A DNA stretch of 64,000 bases from an uncultured Eubacteriales bacterium (GTDB lineage: Bacteria > Bacillota > Clostridia > Oscillospirales > Acutalibacteraceae), in the NCBI GenBank assembly GCA_934486635.1, contig CAKSPZ010000002.1, forward strand, positions 310,001 through 374,000, written 5' to 3'. Shown one piece after another: positions 50,649 to 60,071 of the stretch (its first letter is position 1; every line of letters begins with the position of its first letter). The position numbers and the translations under genes are program-made. Below the pieces are notes generated by a model that was not told the DNA's origin, did no database searches, and saw nothing but the letters and a program-made list of their open reading frames with translations.

Positions 50649-52757
50649 TTAGTTTGATTTTTGTTCCATTTCAGCAATAGCAGCACGACGAGAAAGATTT
50701 AATCTACCCTTATCATCAATTTCTGTAACTTTAACGAAAATATCATCACCGACTTTAACAACATCAGATACTTTTTCAGTTCGTTTATTATCAAGTTGAG
50801 AAATATGACAAAGACCTTCTTTTCCAGGAGCAATTTCGACAAAAGCTCCAAAATCCATAATTCTGCTTACACGACCTTTATAGATGGCACCTATCTCTGG
50901 ATCTTTAGCAATAGTTTCAATAATTAGCAAAGCACGTTTACAATTATTCATATCTAAACCAGAGACAAAAACATGACCGTCTTCTTCTATATCAACCTTA
51001 ACATCACAATCAGCACAAATTTTTTGAATAATTTTACCACCAGTACCAATAACATCACGAATTTTTTCTACATTAATTAATGTGGTTAACATTTTAGGAG
51101 CGTATTGAGATAATTCTTCACGAGGTGCATTTATAGCTTTTAACATAATTTCATCTAAAATATAATTACGAGCTTTATGTGTTTTAAATAAAGCCTCTTT
51201 TATCATTTCAGGAGTTAATCCGTCAATTTTAAGGTCCATCTGAATAGCAGTGATACCTTTATGTGTACCGGCAACCTTAAAGTCCATATCGCCAAAAAAA
51301 TCTTCAAGACCTTGAATGTCGACCATAGTCATCCAACGGTCACCTTCAGTAATAAGACCACAAGAAATACCCGCGACAGGCGATTTAATTGGAACACCTG
51401 CATCCATGAGAGCTAAAGTAGAACCACAAATAGATCCCTGAGAAGTAGAGCCATTAGAAGAAACAACTTCAGAGACTAAACGTATAGCATAAGGAAATTC
51501 CTCAACAGAAGGGATGACAGGAACCAATGCACGCTCAGCTAAAGCACCATGTCCGATTTCACGACGGCCAGGTCCACGACTAGGTTTAGTTTCACCAACA
51601 GAATATGAAGGAAAATTATAATGATGCATATATCTTTTTTCTTCTTCACCATCAATACCATCAAGGATTTGTTGGTCACCAACAGGTCCTAAAGTAGCAA
51701 CAGTTAATACTTGAGTTTGACCACGAGTAAATAAACCTGAACCATGAACTCTAGGTAATATAGAAACTTCAGCAGCTAAAGGACGAATTTCATTCATACC
51801 TCTGCCATCAACACGTTTTTGTTCATCAAGAAGCCAACGTCTTACAACATTTTTTTGAGCTTTATACATACAAGCATTTAATAAAGGTTCTGAATCAGGA
51901 TAAATATCTTTAAAATGCTCGTATACTTTCTCGTAAATTGGTTTTAATCTTTCATCACGGACTTTTTTATCGTCGGTGTTTAAAGCAATTTTAAGGTCTT
52001 CAGTGATAAATTCTTTAACAGCTTGGACCATTTCATCGGATGGTTCAGTAGTATTATAAGAAAATTTATCTTTACCAATGTCAGATTTAATTTCTTTAAT
52101 GAAATTAATTATTTTTTGGTTGGCTTCATGACCTGCCATAATACCGTTAAACATGGTATCATCATCTATTTCATTTGCACCGGCTTCAATCATAGCAATG
52201 CGACTATCGGTAGATGCAACAGTTACAGCCATTTGAGATAACTTTTTTTGCTCGGCAGTTGGATTTATAATAAATTTACCATCAATTAAACCAACACTTA
52301 CACCAGAAATTGGTCCATTCCAAGGAATATCAGAGATGCTAAGAGCTACTGAAGTACCAACCATAGCAGCTATTTCAGGTGAACAGTCAGGGTCAACTGA
52401 CATAACTGTACATACTACAGAAACATCATTTCGCATATCTTTAGGGAAAAGTGGCCTAATAGGCCTATCTATTACCCTGGATACTAAAATAGCTTTTTCA
52501 GTCGGTCGACCTTCTCTTTTTAAAAAAGAACCAGGTATTTTGCCAATAGCATACATTTTTTCTTCAAAATCAACAGATAATGGGAAAAAATCAATGCCAT
52601 CTCTTGGTTGAGCCGATGCAGTGACGGCAACATTTACTACTGTGTCACCATAACGGACAAGACATGCACCATTTGCTAGCTGGGCTATTTTACCGGTTTC
52701 AATTATTAATTCTCGACCAGCAAAATCAGTCTTAAAGACTTTATAATTTTCAAACAT
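50649..52757 (-). CDS. pnp: Polynucleotide phosphorylase
   Basis: 702 residues; 3'-5' phosphorolytic RNA decay. Two RNase PH domains (PLSVDFEEKMYAIGKIPGSF; HYNFPSYSVGETKPSRGPGR with GHGALAERAL), a KH domain (VEKIRDVIGTGGKIIQKIC) and an S1 domain (IYKGRVSRIMDFGAFVEIAP). The start is ATG 52757 (MFENYKVF) after GGAGG, five codons inside the longest frame. It follows rpsO, as in most bacteria. Confidence 0.97.
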   Translation of the reverse strand: MFENYKVFKTDFAGRELIIETGKIAQLANGACLVRYGDTVVNVAVTASAQPRDGIDFFPLSVDFEEKMYAIGKIPGSFLKREGRPTEKAILVSRVIDRPIRPLFPKDMRNDVSVVCTVMSVDPDCSPEIAAMVGTSVALSISDIPWNGPISGVSVGLIDGKFIINPTAEQKKLSQMAVTVASTDSRIAMIEAGANEIDDDTMFNGIMAGHEANQKIINFIKEIKSDIGKDKFSYNTTEPSDEMVQAVKEFITEDLKIALNTDDKKVRDERLKPIYEKVYEHFKDIYPDSEPLLNACMYKAQKNVVRRWLLDEQKRVDGRGMNEIRPLAAEVSILPRVHGSGLFTRGQTQVLTVATLGPVGDQQILDGIDGEEEKRYMHHYNFPSYSVGETKPSRGPGRREIGHGALAERALVPVIPSVEEFPYAIRLVSEVVSSNGSTSQGSICGSTLALMDAGVPIKSPVAGISCGLITEGDRWMTMVDIQGLEDFFGDMDFKVAGTHKGITAIQMDLKIDGLTPEMIKEALFKTHKARNYILDEIMLKAINAPREELSQYAPKMLTTLINVEKIRDVIGTGGKIIQKICADCDVKVDIEEDGHVFVSGLDMNNCKRALLIIETIAKDPEIGAIYKGRVSRIMDFGAFVEIAPGKEGLCHISQLDNKRTEKVSDVVKVGDDIFVKVTEIDDKGRLNLSRRAAIAEMEQKSN

Positions 52758-52801
52758 GTATATTTCCTCCATAAAAATATATTTAACATCATCAAGGAGG
52801 A

Positions 52802-52855
52802 TTTAGCAATAAAACCTATGTTGAAAAGTAATTAAACATACGTTTCACTGCTAAA
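52802..52855 (-). promoter_or_regulatory. Stem-loop in the rpsO-pnp intergenic leader
   Basis: TTTAGCA (52802-52808) pairs with TGCTAAA (52849-52855), and AAACCTATG with CATACGTTT at 8 of 9 positions. It lies about 45 bases upstream of the pnp start. In E. coli an RNase III-cleaved hairpin here controls pnp; an equivalent role is possible. Confidence 0.5.
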
Positions 52856-52917
52856 ACCCATAAAGTTCCTTTGAAAGATGTTATTTTAATAAAAAAAGTC
52901 GATAGTCTTAAAAACCG

Positions 52918-52949
52918 TTAAGCAGATGACAATACTGCCATCTGCTTAA
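52918..52949 (-). terminator. rpsO terminator
   Basis: TTAAGCAGATG (52918-52928) pairs with CATCTGCTTAA (52939-52949); the minus strand continues CGGTTTTT. Partial read-through to pnp is possible. Confidence 0.78.
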
Positions 52950-52963
52950 AAATTTCAATATGA

Positions 52964-53227
52964 TTATTTACGAATACCTAATTTGCTGATGATTGAACGA
53001 TATCTTTCTATATCATTTTTCATTAAATATCCAAGTAAATTTCTTCTTTGACCAACCATTTTTAAAAGACCACGTCTTGAATGATGATCTTTTTTATGTG
53101 TTTTTAAGTGATCAGTTAAATCATTAATTCTTTTAGTTAAAAGAGCAATTTGAACTTCAGGTGAACCTGTGTCACCTTCGTGCATAGCATATTGCTCAAT
53201 AATAGCTTTTTTTTCTTCTTTTAACAT
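52964..53227 (-). CDS. rpsO: 30S ribosomal protein S15
   Basis: 87 residues from ATG 53227 (MLKEEKKAIIEQYAMHEGD). Conserved GDTGSPEVQIALLTKRINDL and HSRRGLLKMVGQRRNLLGYL. AAGGTGG precedes the start; the upstream GTG lies within it. A TTTACA/TATAAT promoter is at 53338-53366, with a leader of about 105 bases. Confidence 0.97.
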   Translation of the reverse strand: MLKEEKKAIIEQYAMHEGDTGSPEVQIALLTKRINDLTDHLKTHKKDHHSRRGLLKMVGQRRNLLGYLMKNDIERYRSIISKLGIRK

Positions 53228-53239
53228 TTTGTTTACCAC

Positions 53240-53337
53240 CTTTTAAATTGTAATTTTATACCATAAATCGCAGATTAAGGTGGGTGTGTGACCCTTAAAA
53301 AAGGCTAAACCCTTAAACCGAGAAATAGGTTACAGTA
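53240..53337 (-). promoter_or_regulatory. rpsO leader RNA, possible S15 autoregulatory region
   Basis: The transcribed leader holds a repeated TTAAGGGT word and a TTAAGG/CCTTAA stem that could alternate. S15 represses its own leader in several bacteria, but no conserved S15-binding motif is certain here. Confidence 0.3.
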
Positions 53338-53366
53338 ATTATAACATAGTTTTAGAAATATGTAAA
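53338..53366 (-). promoter_or_regulatory. rpsO promoter
   Basis: Minus strand TTTACA (53361-53366), 17 bases, TATAAT (53338-53343). Confidence 0.75.
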
Positions 53367-53376
53367 GTTAATTAAT

Positions 53377-54699
53377 TTATTGCGCTTTTTTATATATTTC
53401 AGGATACATTTCATTTAATTTTTCAGAAAGAGTATTATTTATTTTGTGTAGTCCAGGTAAAAGTAACTTAGTGGTACGCTCATATGATTTATTAGCACAA
53501 TTTGTTCCGTTTGGAACCATATCAAGATTAAAATTATGTTCCCAATCAATATTTTTATCAAGTGGAACAATTTGATATATCTTATTATTTTTGTCAAAAT
53601 AACGGCTTACCCATGTCGGTAAAATTTCAACTTTTGTAGGTTGTACCACACCAGTACTGTATTTTGTAAGTGTTACATTAAATAAAACACCGTCTTCTGT
53701 GTGTCCGGTTTTCATATTCATTAATTCTTGTCGTTGGTTCGATATGGAGTTTCCAAGTGAATATATGCAAATCGTATCTTTTTGGGATATCTCAGAATGT
53801 AATATATCCATTGGTTGAATAACGTGTGGATGTCCACCAACAATTACATCAACTCCTAAATCACAAAGTTTTTGAGCTATTGACCGCTGGATATTGTTTT
53901 CCTGCGTTTGGTATTCTATTCCCCAATGTATATAATAAAATATTATATCAGCGCCGTCTTTTTTCATATTATTAATTAATTCTTGTTGTTCAGTATAAAA
54001 GTTATCTAATCTTTCACAATCAAAAACATTTAAAAGTGTACTTGTTTGTAAGTTGCACGGTAATCCATTTACACTGCTGATTCCATTATCGTTTATTTTT
54101 CCATAAGTGTAATTAATCATTGCCACTTTTATGCCGTTTATATCTTTTATAATATATTTGGGAGTTTCAGATTTGCTTCTTGTTCCTATATAATCTACGT
54201 TCTTTTTGTTGAGTATTTCTGAGGTTTTAACAATTCCGGTAGATGAATTATCATTTGAATGATTATTTGCTGTTAAAAACATCCTAAAACCACTTTTTTT
54301 CGCACTGTCTATGATATTTTCAGGACATTTAAACATAGGATATCCTGAAAAATTATTGTCCGTTAATGAACCTTCCATATTTATAACAGAATAGTCTAAT
54401 TTCTTTATATATGGTTCAATATATGTAAATATTTTTTCAAAGTCATATGTTTTTGAGGTTGTGTCATAATATGCATTTAAAATAGGTGAATGAATCAGTA
54501 TATCACCCATGTTTCCTATTGTAGCTGTGGATGAAATGGTTGTATGCTCTTGTACAGAACTACTGTTTGATTTGTCTATGGTATCAGTATTTGTATTGGT
54601 TTCTAATGTGGGTTTAATTATGCTTAAGTATGCAAAAATTAGTATAATTAACGTAAGTATACAATTAATTATAATATTTTTTTTTGTATGTTTATTCAT
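53377..54699 (-). CDS. capA: CapA/PgsA-family membrane metallophosphatase-like protein
   Basis: 440 residues. An N-terminal membrane anchor (about 8-27) is followed by the CapA domain: IGNMGDILIHSPI, VINMEGSLTD, MFLTANNHSNDNSSTGI, YIHWGIEYQ and VDVIVGGHPHVIQP, the calcineurin-like metal-site motifs. Family members take part in polyglutamate or capsule handling, but no pgs genes are nearby. The start is ATG 54699 after AAAGGG. Confidence 0.85.
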   Translation of the reverse strand: MNKHTKKNIIINCILTLIILIFAYLSIIKPTLETNTNTDTIDKSNSSSVQEHTTISSTATIGNMGDILIHSPILNAYYDTTSKTYDFEKIFTYIEPYIKKLDYSVINMEGSLTDNNFSGYPMFKCPENIIDSAKKSGFRMFLTANNHSNDNSSTGIVKTSEILNKKNVDYIGTRSKSETPKYIIKDINGIKVAMINYTYGKINDNGISSVNGLPCNLQTSTLLNVFDCERLDNFYTEQQELINNMKKDGADIIFYYIHWGIEYQTQENNIQRSIAQKLCDLGVDVIVGGHPHVIQPMDILHSEISQKDTICIYSLGNSISNQRQELMNMKTGHTEDGVLFNVTLTKYSTGVVQPTKVEILPTWVSRYFDKNNKIYQIVPLDKNIDWEHNFNLDMVPNGTNCANKSYERTTKLLLPGLHKINNTLSEKLNEMYPEIYKKAQ

Positions 54700-54804
54700 A
54701 TTATTGGCCCTTTCTATCGTATGTTTTATAATTTTTATTCTAGCATGTTGCTCTTTAAAGGACAATAATATTTTTTACAATAATATGAATTTGATTAATA
54801 TAAC

Positions 54805-54842
54805 GGGCCGGAACCGGCGCGATATAGTGCCGGTTCCGGCCC
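54805..54842. repeat. Family I hairpin with GCGATATAGT loop, no U-tract
   Basis: GGGCCGGAACCGGC (54805-54818) pairs perfectly with GCCGGTTCCGGCCC (54829-54842), enclosing exactly GCGATATAGT. It is downstream of the leftward ATPase gene, but neither strand has a U-run, so a pure terminator role does not explain it. Confidence 0.85.
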
Positions 54843-54866
54843 TGGGTGGGTGGAGGGGAATACATT

Positions 54867-57494
54867 TTATTTCTTTGTATGGTTAGATATATATTTTTCC
54901 AATTCTACTACTAAAAGAGGTGATAGAGATAACAATGTTACTATTAACCACTGAATCCCGTTTAAATTTGCAGTTTTAAATACAATTGATAATGTAGGGA
55001 TAGAAATTACGGAAACTTGTAAAATTATACATATTATAAATGAATATATTAATTTCATGTTTGAAAAAATATCACTTTTAAAAATAGACCGTTCACTTTT
55101 CACATTAAATGCATGCACTAATTGAGATAAACTTAAAACTGCAAATGACATAGTTCTTCCGATTATTGGTCTATTTGATACATCAAAAAATACTTTTCCT
55201 ATTGTAAAAGCAAGTATTGATATGGCGCCAATAAAACATCCTTCTACTACTATTCGTTTCCAGATGCTTCTTGAAAATAATGCAGTATTTTTTCCTTGCG
55301 GTTTATGAGTCATAATATCACTATCAACTGGTTCTACGCCAAGGGCTAATGCAGGTAATGAATCTGTTACTAAATTTACCCACAATAATTGTATAGCAAG
55401 AAGGGGAGTGGGTAATCGTAAAAGAAATGCAGTTAATACTGTTATAATTTCGCCTATGTTACTTGAAAGTAAAAAATGTACTGTTTTTTTTATGTTTTCA
55501 AATATTCCTCGACCTTGTCGCACTGCTTCAACTATAGTTGAAAAATTATCATCGGTCATAATCATATCAGAAGCATTTTTAGCTACGTCTGTTCCTGTAA
55601 TGCCCATTGCGCATCCGATATCTGCTGCTTTTAATGCCGGGGCATCATTTACTCCATCACCGGTCATTGCGACAGTTTCACCGTGTTTTTTAAATGCTTT
55701 TACTATCCTAACTTTATGTTCAGGTGATACTCGTGCAAATACAGAATATTTAAATATATTTTTTTCTAATTCTTTTTGACTCATTTGTTCCAGTTGAGTA
55801 CCGCTTACGGCTTTATCATCGTCTGAAAAAATACCAAGTTCTTTTGCGATAGCTTTTGCAGTGATAATATGGTCTCCTGTTATCATGACAGGTTTGATGC
55901 CGGCTTGTTTACATTCACTGACAGCTAATTTAACTTGAGGTCGTGGAGGGTCTATCATACCGATTAGTCCACAAAAGTTTAATTTATTTTCAATTTCATT
56001 TTGTGTACTTGGAATTACATCTACATCTTTGTATGCAACAGCTAATACACGTAAGGCTTCTTTAGCCATAGATTCGTTTTGAATTTTTATTGTTCTCTTA
56101 GATTTTTCAGTCATAGTTTTTCCATTAATTAGAGAAGAGCGTTCAATAAGATAATCAGGTGCACCTTTTGTTATGATGCGATATTTACCGTTATTTAATT
56201 TATGTATTGTAGTCATAAGTTTTCTGGAAGAATCAAATGGAATTTCGTGTTTTTTAGGATATTCTTTATCTAAATTGTTTTTTATTTTACCATGTTGAGC
56301 AGCTGCTAGTACTAAAGCAGTTTCTGTAGGGTCACCTACGGCTTTGTAACCTTTACTGGTATGAGTGACAGATGAATTGTTACATAATGCACATAATGTT
56401 AATATTTTTTGACCTAACTCTGATGAGAAATTAATTTTTCCTTCTTCTGATAAAATTTTAGTTACAGTCATTTTATTTTGTGTTAAGGTTCCGGTTTTAT
56501 CAGAACAAATTACAGTAGCATTTCCTAAGGTTTCAACAGCTGGAAGTTTTCTAATTACTGCACGATTAGCAGCCATTTTTCGCACTCCCATAGCAAGAAC
56601 AATTGTTACTACGGCGGGTAATCCTTCTGGAATAGCTGCTACTGCTAGGCTTATTGCTATCATAAACATTTCAAGTGGTGCAACTTTTTGAATTACTCCT
56701 AAAATGAATATAACTGAACATATGGCTATAGCACAAATACCTAATATTTTACTGGTTTTTTCAAGTTTTACTTGTAATGGAGTTCTTGCAGAATTTTCAT
56801 TTATTATCATTCCAGCAATTTTTCCTACTTGTGTATTCATTCCAGTCGATACAACTATAGCTTTAGCATGCCCTGAAGTGATTACTGTACTTGAAAATAT
56901 CATGTTTTTTCTATCAGCTATTGATGATTTTAATGGGTATATTTTATCAGCATTTTTTTCTACAGCAACAGATTCTCCGGTTAATGATGATTCTTCAACT
57001 TTTAAATTGTAACTCTCTATTAGTCGTGCATCTGCCGGAACTAAGTTACCAGTATCAAGAACAATAATGTCTCCCGGTACGAGTTCTTCAGAAGGTATTA
57101 TAACTTTCTTTCCTCCACGTATTACGTGAGCTTGCGGAGACGAAAGTTGCTTTAATGCTTCTATTGCCTTTTCTGCTTTGTTTTCTTGTATTACACCAAC
57201 AATTGCATTTAATATTACTATAAATAAAATTATTACTGAATCTATGTAGTCTTTATTATGCTCTATACTAGATGTAATAAAAGATATAACTGCTGCTATT
57301 AATAGAATTATTACCATAAAATCTGAAAATTGTGCTATAAATTTCGATAATAACCCTTTTTGTTTTTTTTCTTTTAATTTGTTTTTACCATACTTTATTT
57401 GTTTTTGATTGATTGAAATATTATTTAATCCAATATTTTCATCTACTTTAAAGTGTTTTAAGACTTCTTTGTATGATGAATTATGCCATTCCAT
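54867..57494 (-). CDS. P-type Ca2+-transporting ATPase (P2A-like)
   Basis: 875 residues. Actuator loop EESSLTGESVAV, M4 motif AIPEGLPAVVTIVLAMG, phosphorylation site ICSDKTGTLTQNKM, nucleotide region PVMITGDHIITAKAIAKEL and hinge MTGDGVNDAPALKAADIG. About ten membrane segments. The closest known type is the SERCA-like YloB of B. subtilis. Calcium specificity is inferred from the M4 motif and overall similarity. Confidence 0.92.
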   Translation of the reverse strand: MEWHNSSYKEVLKHFKVDENIGLNNISINQKQIKYGKNKLKEKKQKGLLSKFIAQFSDFMVIILLIAAVISFITSSIEHNKDYIDSVIILFIVILNAIVGVIQENKAEKAIEALKQLSSPQAHVIRGGKKVIIPSEELVPGDIIVLDTGNLVPADARLIESYNLKVEESSLTGESVAVEKNADKIYPLKSSIADRKNMIFSSTVITSGHAKAIVVSTGMNTQVGKIAGMIINENSARTPLQVKLEKTSKILGICAIAICSVIFILGVIQKVAPLEMFMIAISLAVAAIPEGLPAVVTIVLAMGVRKMAANRAVIRKLPAVETLGNATVICSDKTGTLTQNKMTVTKILSEEGKINFSSELGQKILTLCALCNNSSVTHTSKGYKAVGDPTETALVLAAAQHGKIKNNLDKEYPKKHEIPFDSSRKLMTTIHKLNNGKYRIITKGAPDYLIERSSLINGKTMTEKSKRTIKIQNESMAKEALRVLAVAYKDVDVIPSTQNEIENKLNFCGLIGMIDPPRPQVKLAVSECKQAGIKPVMITGDHIITAKAIAKELGIFSDDDKAVSGTQLEQMSQKELEKNIFKYSVFARVSPEHKVRIVKAFKKHGETVAMTGDGVNDAPALKAADIGCAMGITGTDVAKNASDMIMTDDNFSTIVEAVRQGRGIFENIKKTVHFLLSSNIGEIITVLTAFLLRLPTPLLAIQLLWVNLVTDSLPALALGVEPVDSDIMTHKPQGKNTALFSRSIWKRIVVEGCFIGAISILAFTIGKVFFDVSNRPIIGRTMSFAVLSLSQLVHAFNVKSERSIFKSDIFSNMKLIYSFIICIILQVSVISIPTLSIVFKTANLNGIQWLIVTLLSLSPLLVVELEKYISNHTKK

Positions 57495-57626
57495 ACTACC
57501 ATCCCCTTTTATTTGTTGTCCATAATTTAAAGTATATTCATCTGTCCTTTAACTTATGTATGAGTTGTATAACCCAAAATCTTTAAATTTGCATATATTA
57601 ATAAAAATGTATGCGGGGTTGATGTA

Positions 57627-58274
57627 ATGTGGTTTTTATCAGGTCTTTTATTGGCTTTTTCATTGAGTATGGATGCCTTTGGAATAGGAATTTCTTATGG
57701 ATTAAGAAATATAAAAGTTTTATTTATACCTAGAGTTATAATAAGTCTAATTTCTGTCTTGTTTACAGCTTTATCAATAGGTATCGGTGATATCATTTTA
57801 TTGGTGTTGCCTAAGGATATTGCAAAGTTTATAGGTGCTGCTATGTTAGCATTTTTAGGTGCGTTTATCGTTTATCAGGCAGTACATAAAAATAAAAAAT
57901 ATACTAAATGTATTAAAAAAGATAAGAAAACTTGGAATGTGGTTTTAAAGTCGTTTGGGGTTACAATTAAAATTATCAGAGACCCTAGCTTTTGCGATTT
58001 CGATCGCTCCTCAGATATAGATATTAAGGAATCTATTTATTTGGGTGTGGCGCTTTCTATTGATTCTTTTGGTGCAGGTATCAGTAGTGCGGTTTCAGGC
58101 GTGAATAGTTTGTTGGTTCTACTTATGGTTGGTGGTTGTCAATTACTCTTTATTTCATTAGGACTCTTTTTAGGTGGAAGATTGTCTTTAATTAAAAATA
58201 TAAATTCAAATGTTTTTATGGTCATTTCAGGAGTGATTTTGATAGCGTTAGCTGGGGTAAGACTTTTTTTGTGA
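57627..58274 (+). CDS. ytaF: Sporulation membrane protein YtaF (MntP-like fold)
   Basis: 215 residues, about six membrane helices in two repeats (LLLAFSLSMDAFGIGISYGL and IYLGVALSIDSFGAGISSAV), each with the acidic DxFG motif of the MntP superfamily. The linker RDPSFCDFDRSSDIDIKES is characteristic of YtaF. The exact substrate is unknown. It is convergent with lysS across a cloverleaf element. Confidence 0.85.
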   Translation: MWFLSGLLLAFSLSMDAFGIGISYGLRNIKVLFIPRVIISLISVLFTALSIGIGDIILLVLPKDIAKFIGAAMLAFLGAFIVYQAVHKNKKYTKCIKKDKKTWNVVLKSFGVTIKIIRDPSFCDFDRSSDIDIKESIYLGVALSIDSFGAGISSAVSGVNSLLVLLMVGGCQLLFISLGLFLGGRLSLIKNINSNVFMVISGVILIALAGVRLFL

Positions 58275-58292
58275 TACTTCTGGTTATTAGGT

Positions 58293-58465
58293 GGGCGCGG
58301 CCCGCAGAACGTGACCTCGATGTACAGTGTATGAATCTAAAAAAATCGAGGTCACGTCCTGCGGGCCGGTATGTTTTTTTGTATAACTAATTATAATTAT
58401 ATGAATATAAAAAACACACCGGCCGTGGCATAGATATCTTTGATGTCTATGCCACGGCCGCGCCC
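58293..58465. repeat. Family II cloverleaf between ytaF and lysS
   Basis: Outer stem GGGCGCGG (58293-58300) pairs with CCGCGCCC (58458-58465). Arm 1 is CCGCAGAACGTGACCTCGAT (58302-58321) with 58345-58364 and one A-C mismatch. Arm 2 is GGTATGTTTTTT (58368-58379) with 58409-58420, again one A-C. Arm 3 is CCGTGGCATAGATATC (58423-58438/58442-58457) with one T-G. Both A-C pairs would be G-U on minus-strand RNA. The roots share GGCC, so the branch can slide. Confidence 0.88.
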
Positions 58466-58485
58466 TTATACAACTTTAATTAATC

Positions 58486-59997
58486 TTATTTATCCAACGG
58501 TTTCATTGTTGGGAACAATAACACATCTCTTATAGAGGCACTATCGGTTAACAACATAACTAATCTATCTATTCCAAGACCTAATCCACCGGTAGGAGCC
58601 ATTCCATATTCAAGGGCATTAATAAAGTCCTCATCTATTAAATTAGCTTCATCGTCACCTGATTCACGTAATTTCATTTGATGAATAAATCTATTACGTT
58701 GATCAATAGGATCATTTAGCTCAGAATAAGCATTAGCCATTTCACGTTTTGTAATAAACAATTCGAAACGTTCAACTAATCTAGTATTATCTTTTTTACG
58801 TTTGGTAAGAGGAGAAACTTCTACTGGATAATCACATATGAAAGTAGGTTGTACTAAAGTTTCTTCAACTTTTTCTTCAAATGTTAAATTTAAAATGTCG
58901 CCCCAAGTATTTTTTCCATTTGTTTCAAATCCAAATTGTTTAGCTACTTCCATAGCTTTATTGTCGTCACCCATAAATGAACCAAAATCAATTCCTGTAA
59001 CATTTTTTACAGCATCAATCATAGAAATTCGTTTAAAAGGTTTAGATAAATCAATTTCTTGACCTTGATAATTAATTACAGAAGAGTCACCGATAGCTTT
59101 AGCACATTCATTAATAATATTTTCAGTATGATCCATCATTACATTATAATCTGCATAAGCTTCATATAATTCTATAGTAGTAAATTCAGGATTATGTTTA
59201 ACTGACATACCTTCGTTTCTAAACAATCTGCCAATTTCATAAACCTTTTCCATACCGCCAACGATTAATCTTTTTAAATATAATTCCGGTGCAATACGTA
59301 GATATAGGTCTATATCAAGGGTATTATGATGTGTAAGGAATGGTCTAGCAGCGGCACCACCTGCGATAGTATTTAATATAGGAGTTTCAACTTCGATAAA
59401 GCCTTTATTATCGAGATATTTACGGATAGTTCTTATAATAGTACTACGTTTTATAAAAGTATCTTTTACATCCGGATTCATAATTAAATCAACGTAACGT
59501 TGACGATATCTTAAATCAGTATCTTTTAAACCATGGAACTTGTCCGGTAAAGGAAGCAATGATTTTGATAATAAAGTTAATTGTTTAGCATGAACTGATA
59601 TTTCTCCGCGTCTAGTTTTAAATACATAACCTTCAACGCTAATAATATCACCGATATCCCATTTAGAAAGTTCAGCATATTGTTCTTCACCGACATCATT
59701 AATTTTTATATAAACTTGCATACGACCTGTTCTATCGTGAATATCCATAAAACAAGCTTTACCCATATCTCTCCAACTCATAATACGTCCAGCAATGCAT
59801 ACATCTTTATTTTCGAGTTCTTCAAAATGCTCAACAATATATTGATTATATGTATCACGGTTACAGGTAGTAATTTCAAAAGGGTCTTTATTATTTTCTT
59901 GTAAGTATTTTAATTTATCACGACGAATTTTTAAAAGCTCTTTAATATCTTGCTCTTGTTCTACTTGATTAGCATTATTTTCATTATTTTCACTCAT
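58486..59997 (-). CDS. lysS: Lysyl-tRNA synthetase, class II
   Basis: 503 residues. An N-terminal OB-fold anticodon-binding domain (VCIAGRIMSWRDMGKACFMD) precedes the class II core. Motif 1 lies near RKYLDNKGFIEVETPIL, motif 2 near GRLFRNEGMSVKHNPEFTTI, and motif 3 is GLGLGIDRLVMLLTD. No T-box leader is seen upstream. It follows greA, a common pairing. Confidence 0.97.
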   Translation of the reverse strand: MSENNENNANQVEQEQDIKELLKIRRDKLKYLQENNKDPFEITTCNRDTYNQYIVEHFEELENKDVCIAGRIMSWRDMGKACFMDIHDRTGRMQVYIKINDVGEEQYAELSKWDIGDIISVEGYVFKTRRGEISVHAKQLTLLSKSLLPLPDKFHGLKDTDLRYRQRYVDLIMNPDVKDTFIKRSTIIRTIRKYLDNKGFIEVETPILNTIAGGAAARPFLTHHNTLDIDLYLRIAPELYLKRLIVGGMEKVYEIGRLFRNEGMSVKHNPEFTTIELYEAYADYNVMMDHTENIINECAKAIGDSSVINYQGQEIDLSKPFKRISMIDAVKNVTGIDFGSFMGDDNKAMEVAKQFGFETNGKNTWGDILNLTFEEKVEETLVQPTFICDYPVEVSPLTKRKKDNTRLVERFELFITKREMANAYSELNDPIDQRNRFIHQMKLRESGDDEANLIDEDFINALEYGMAPTGGLGLGIDRLVMLLTDSASIRDVLLFPTMKPLDK

Positions 59998-60024
59998 TTT
60001 TATATCTCCCTTTATATATAAAAT

Positions 60025-60062
60025 AATACGGACGGATGAAAATTATCATACCGCCCGTTTTT
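60025..60062. terminator. Hairpin between greA and lysS
   Basis: ACGGACGG-ATGA pairs imperfectly with TCAT-CCG-CCCGT. A-rich and T-rich ends. Probably a partial terminator or processing site in the greA-lysS unit. Confidence 0.55.
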
Positions 60063-60071
60063 TTAAAAAGA

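Noticed and set aside
57495..57626. Mn2+ (yybP-ykoY) riboswitch near the P-type ATPase or ytaF
   Set aside because: The interval is only 132 bases and shows no conserved yybP-ykoY motif on either strand.
19745..58465. Cloverleaf elements as tRNA genes or tRNA-like structures
   Set aside because: They lack a T-loop, an acceptor of seven pairs with CCA and a fixed arm length; arm sizes and loops vary widely.
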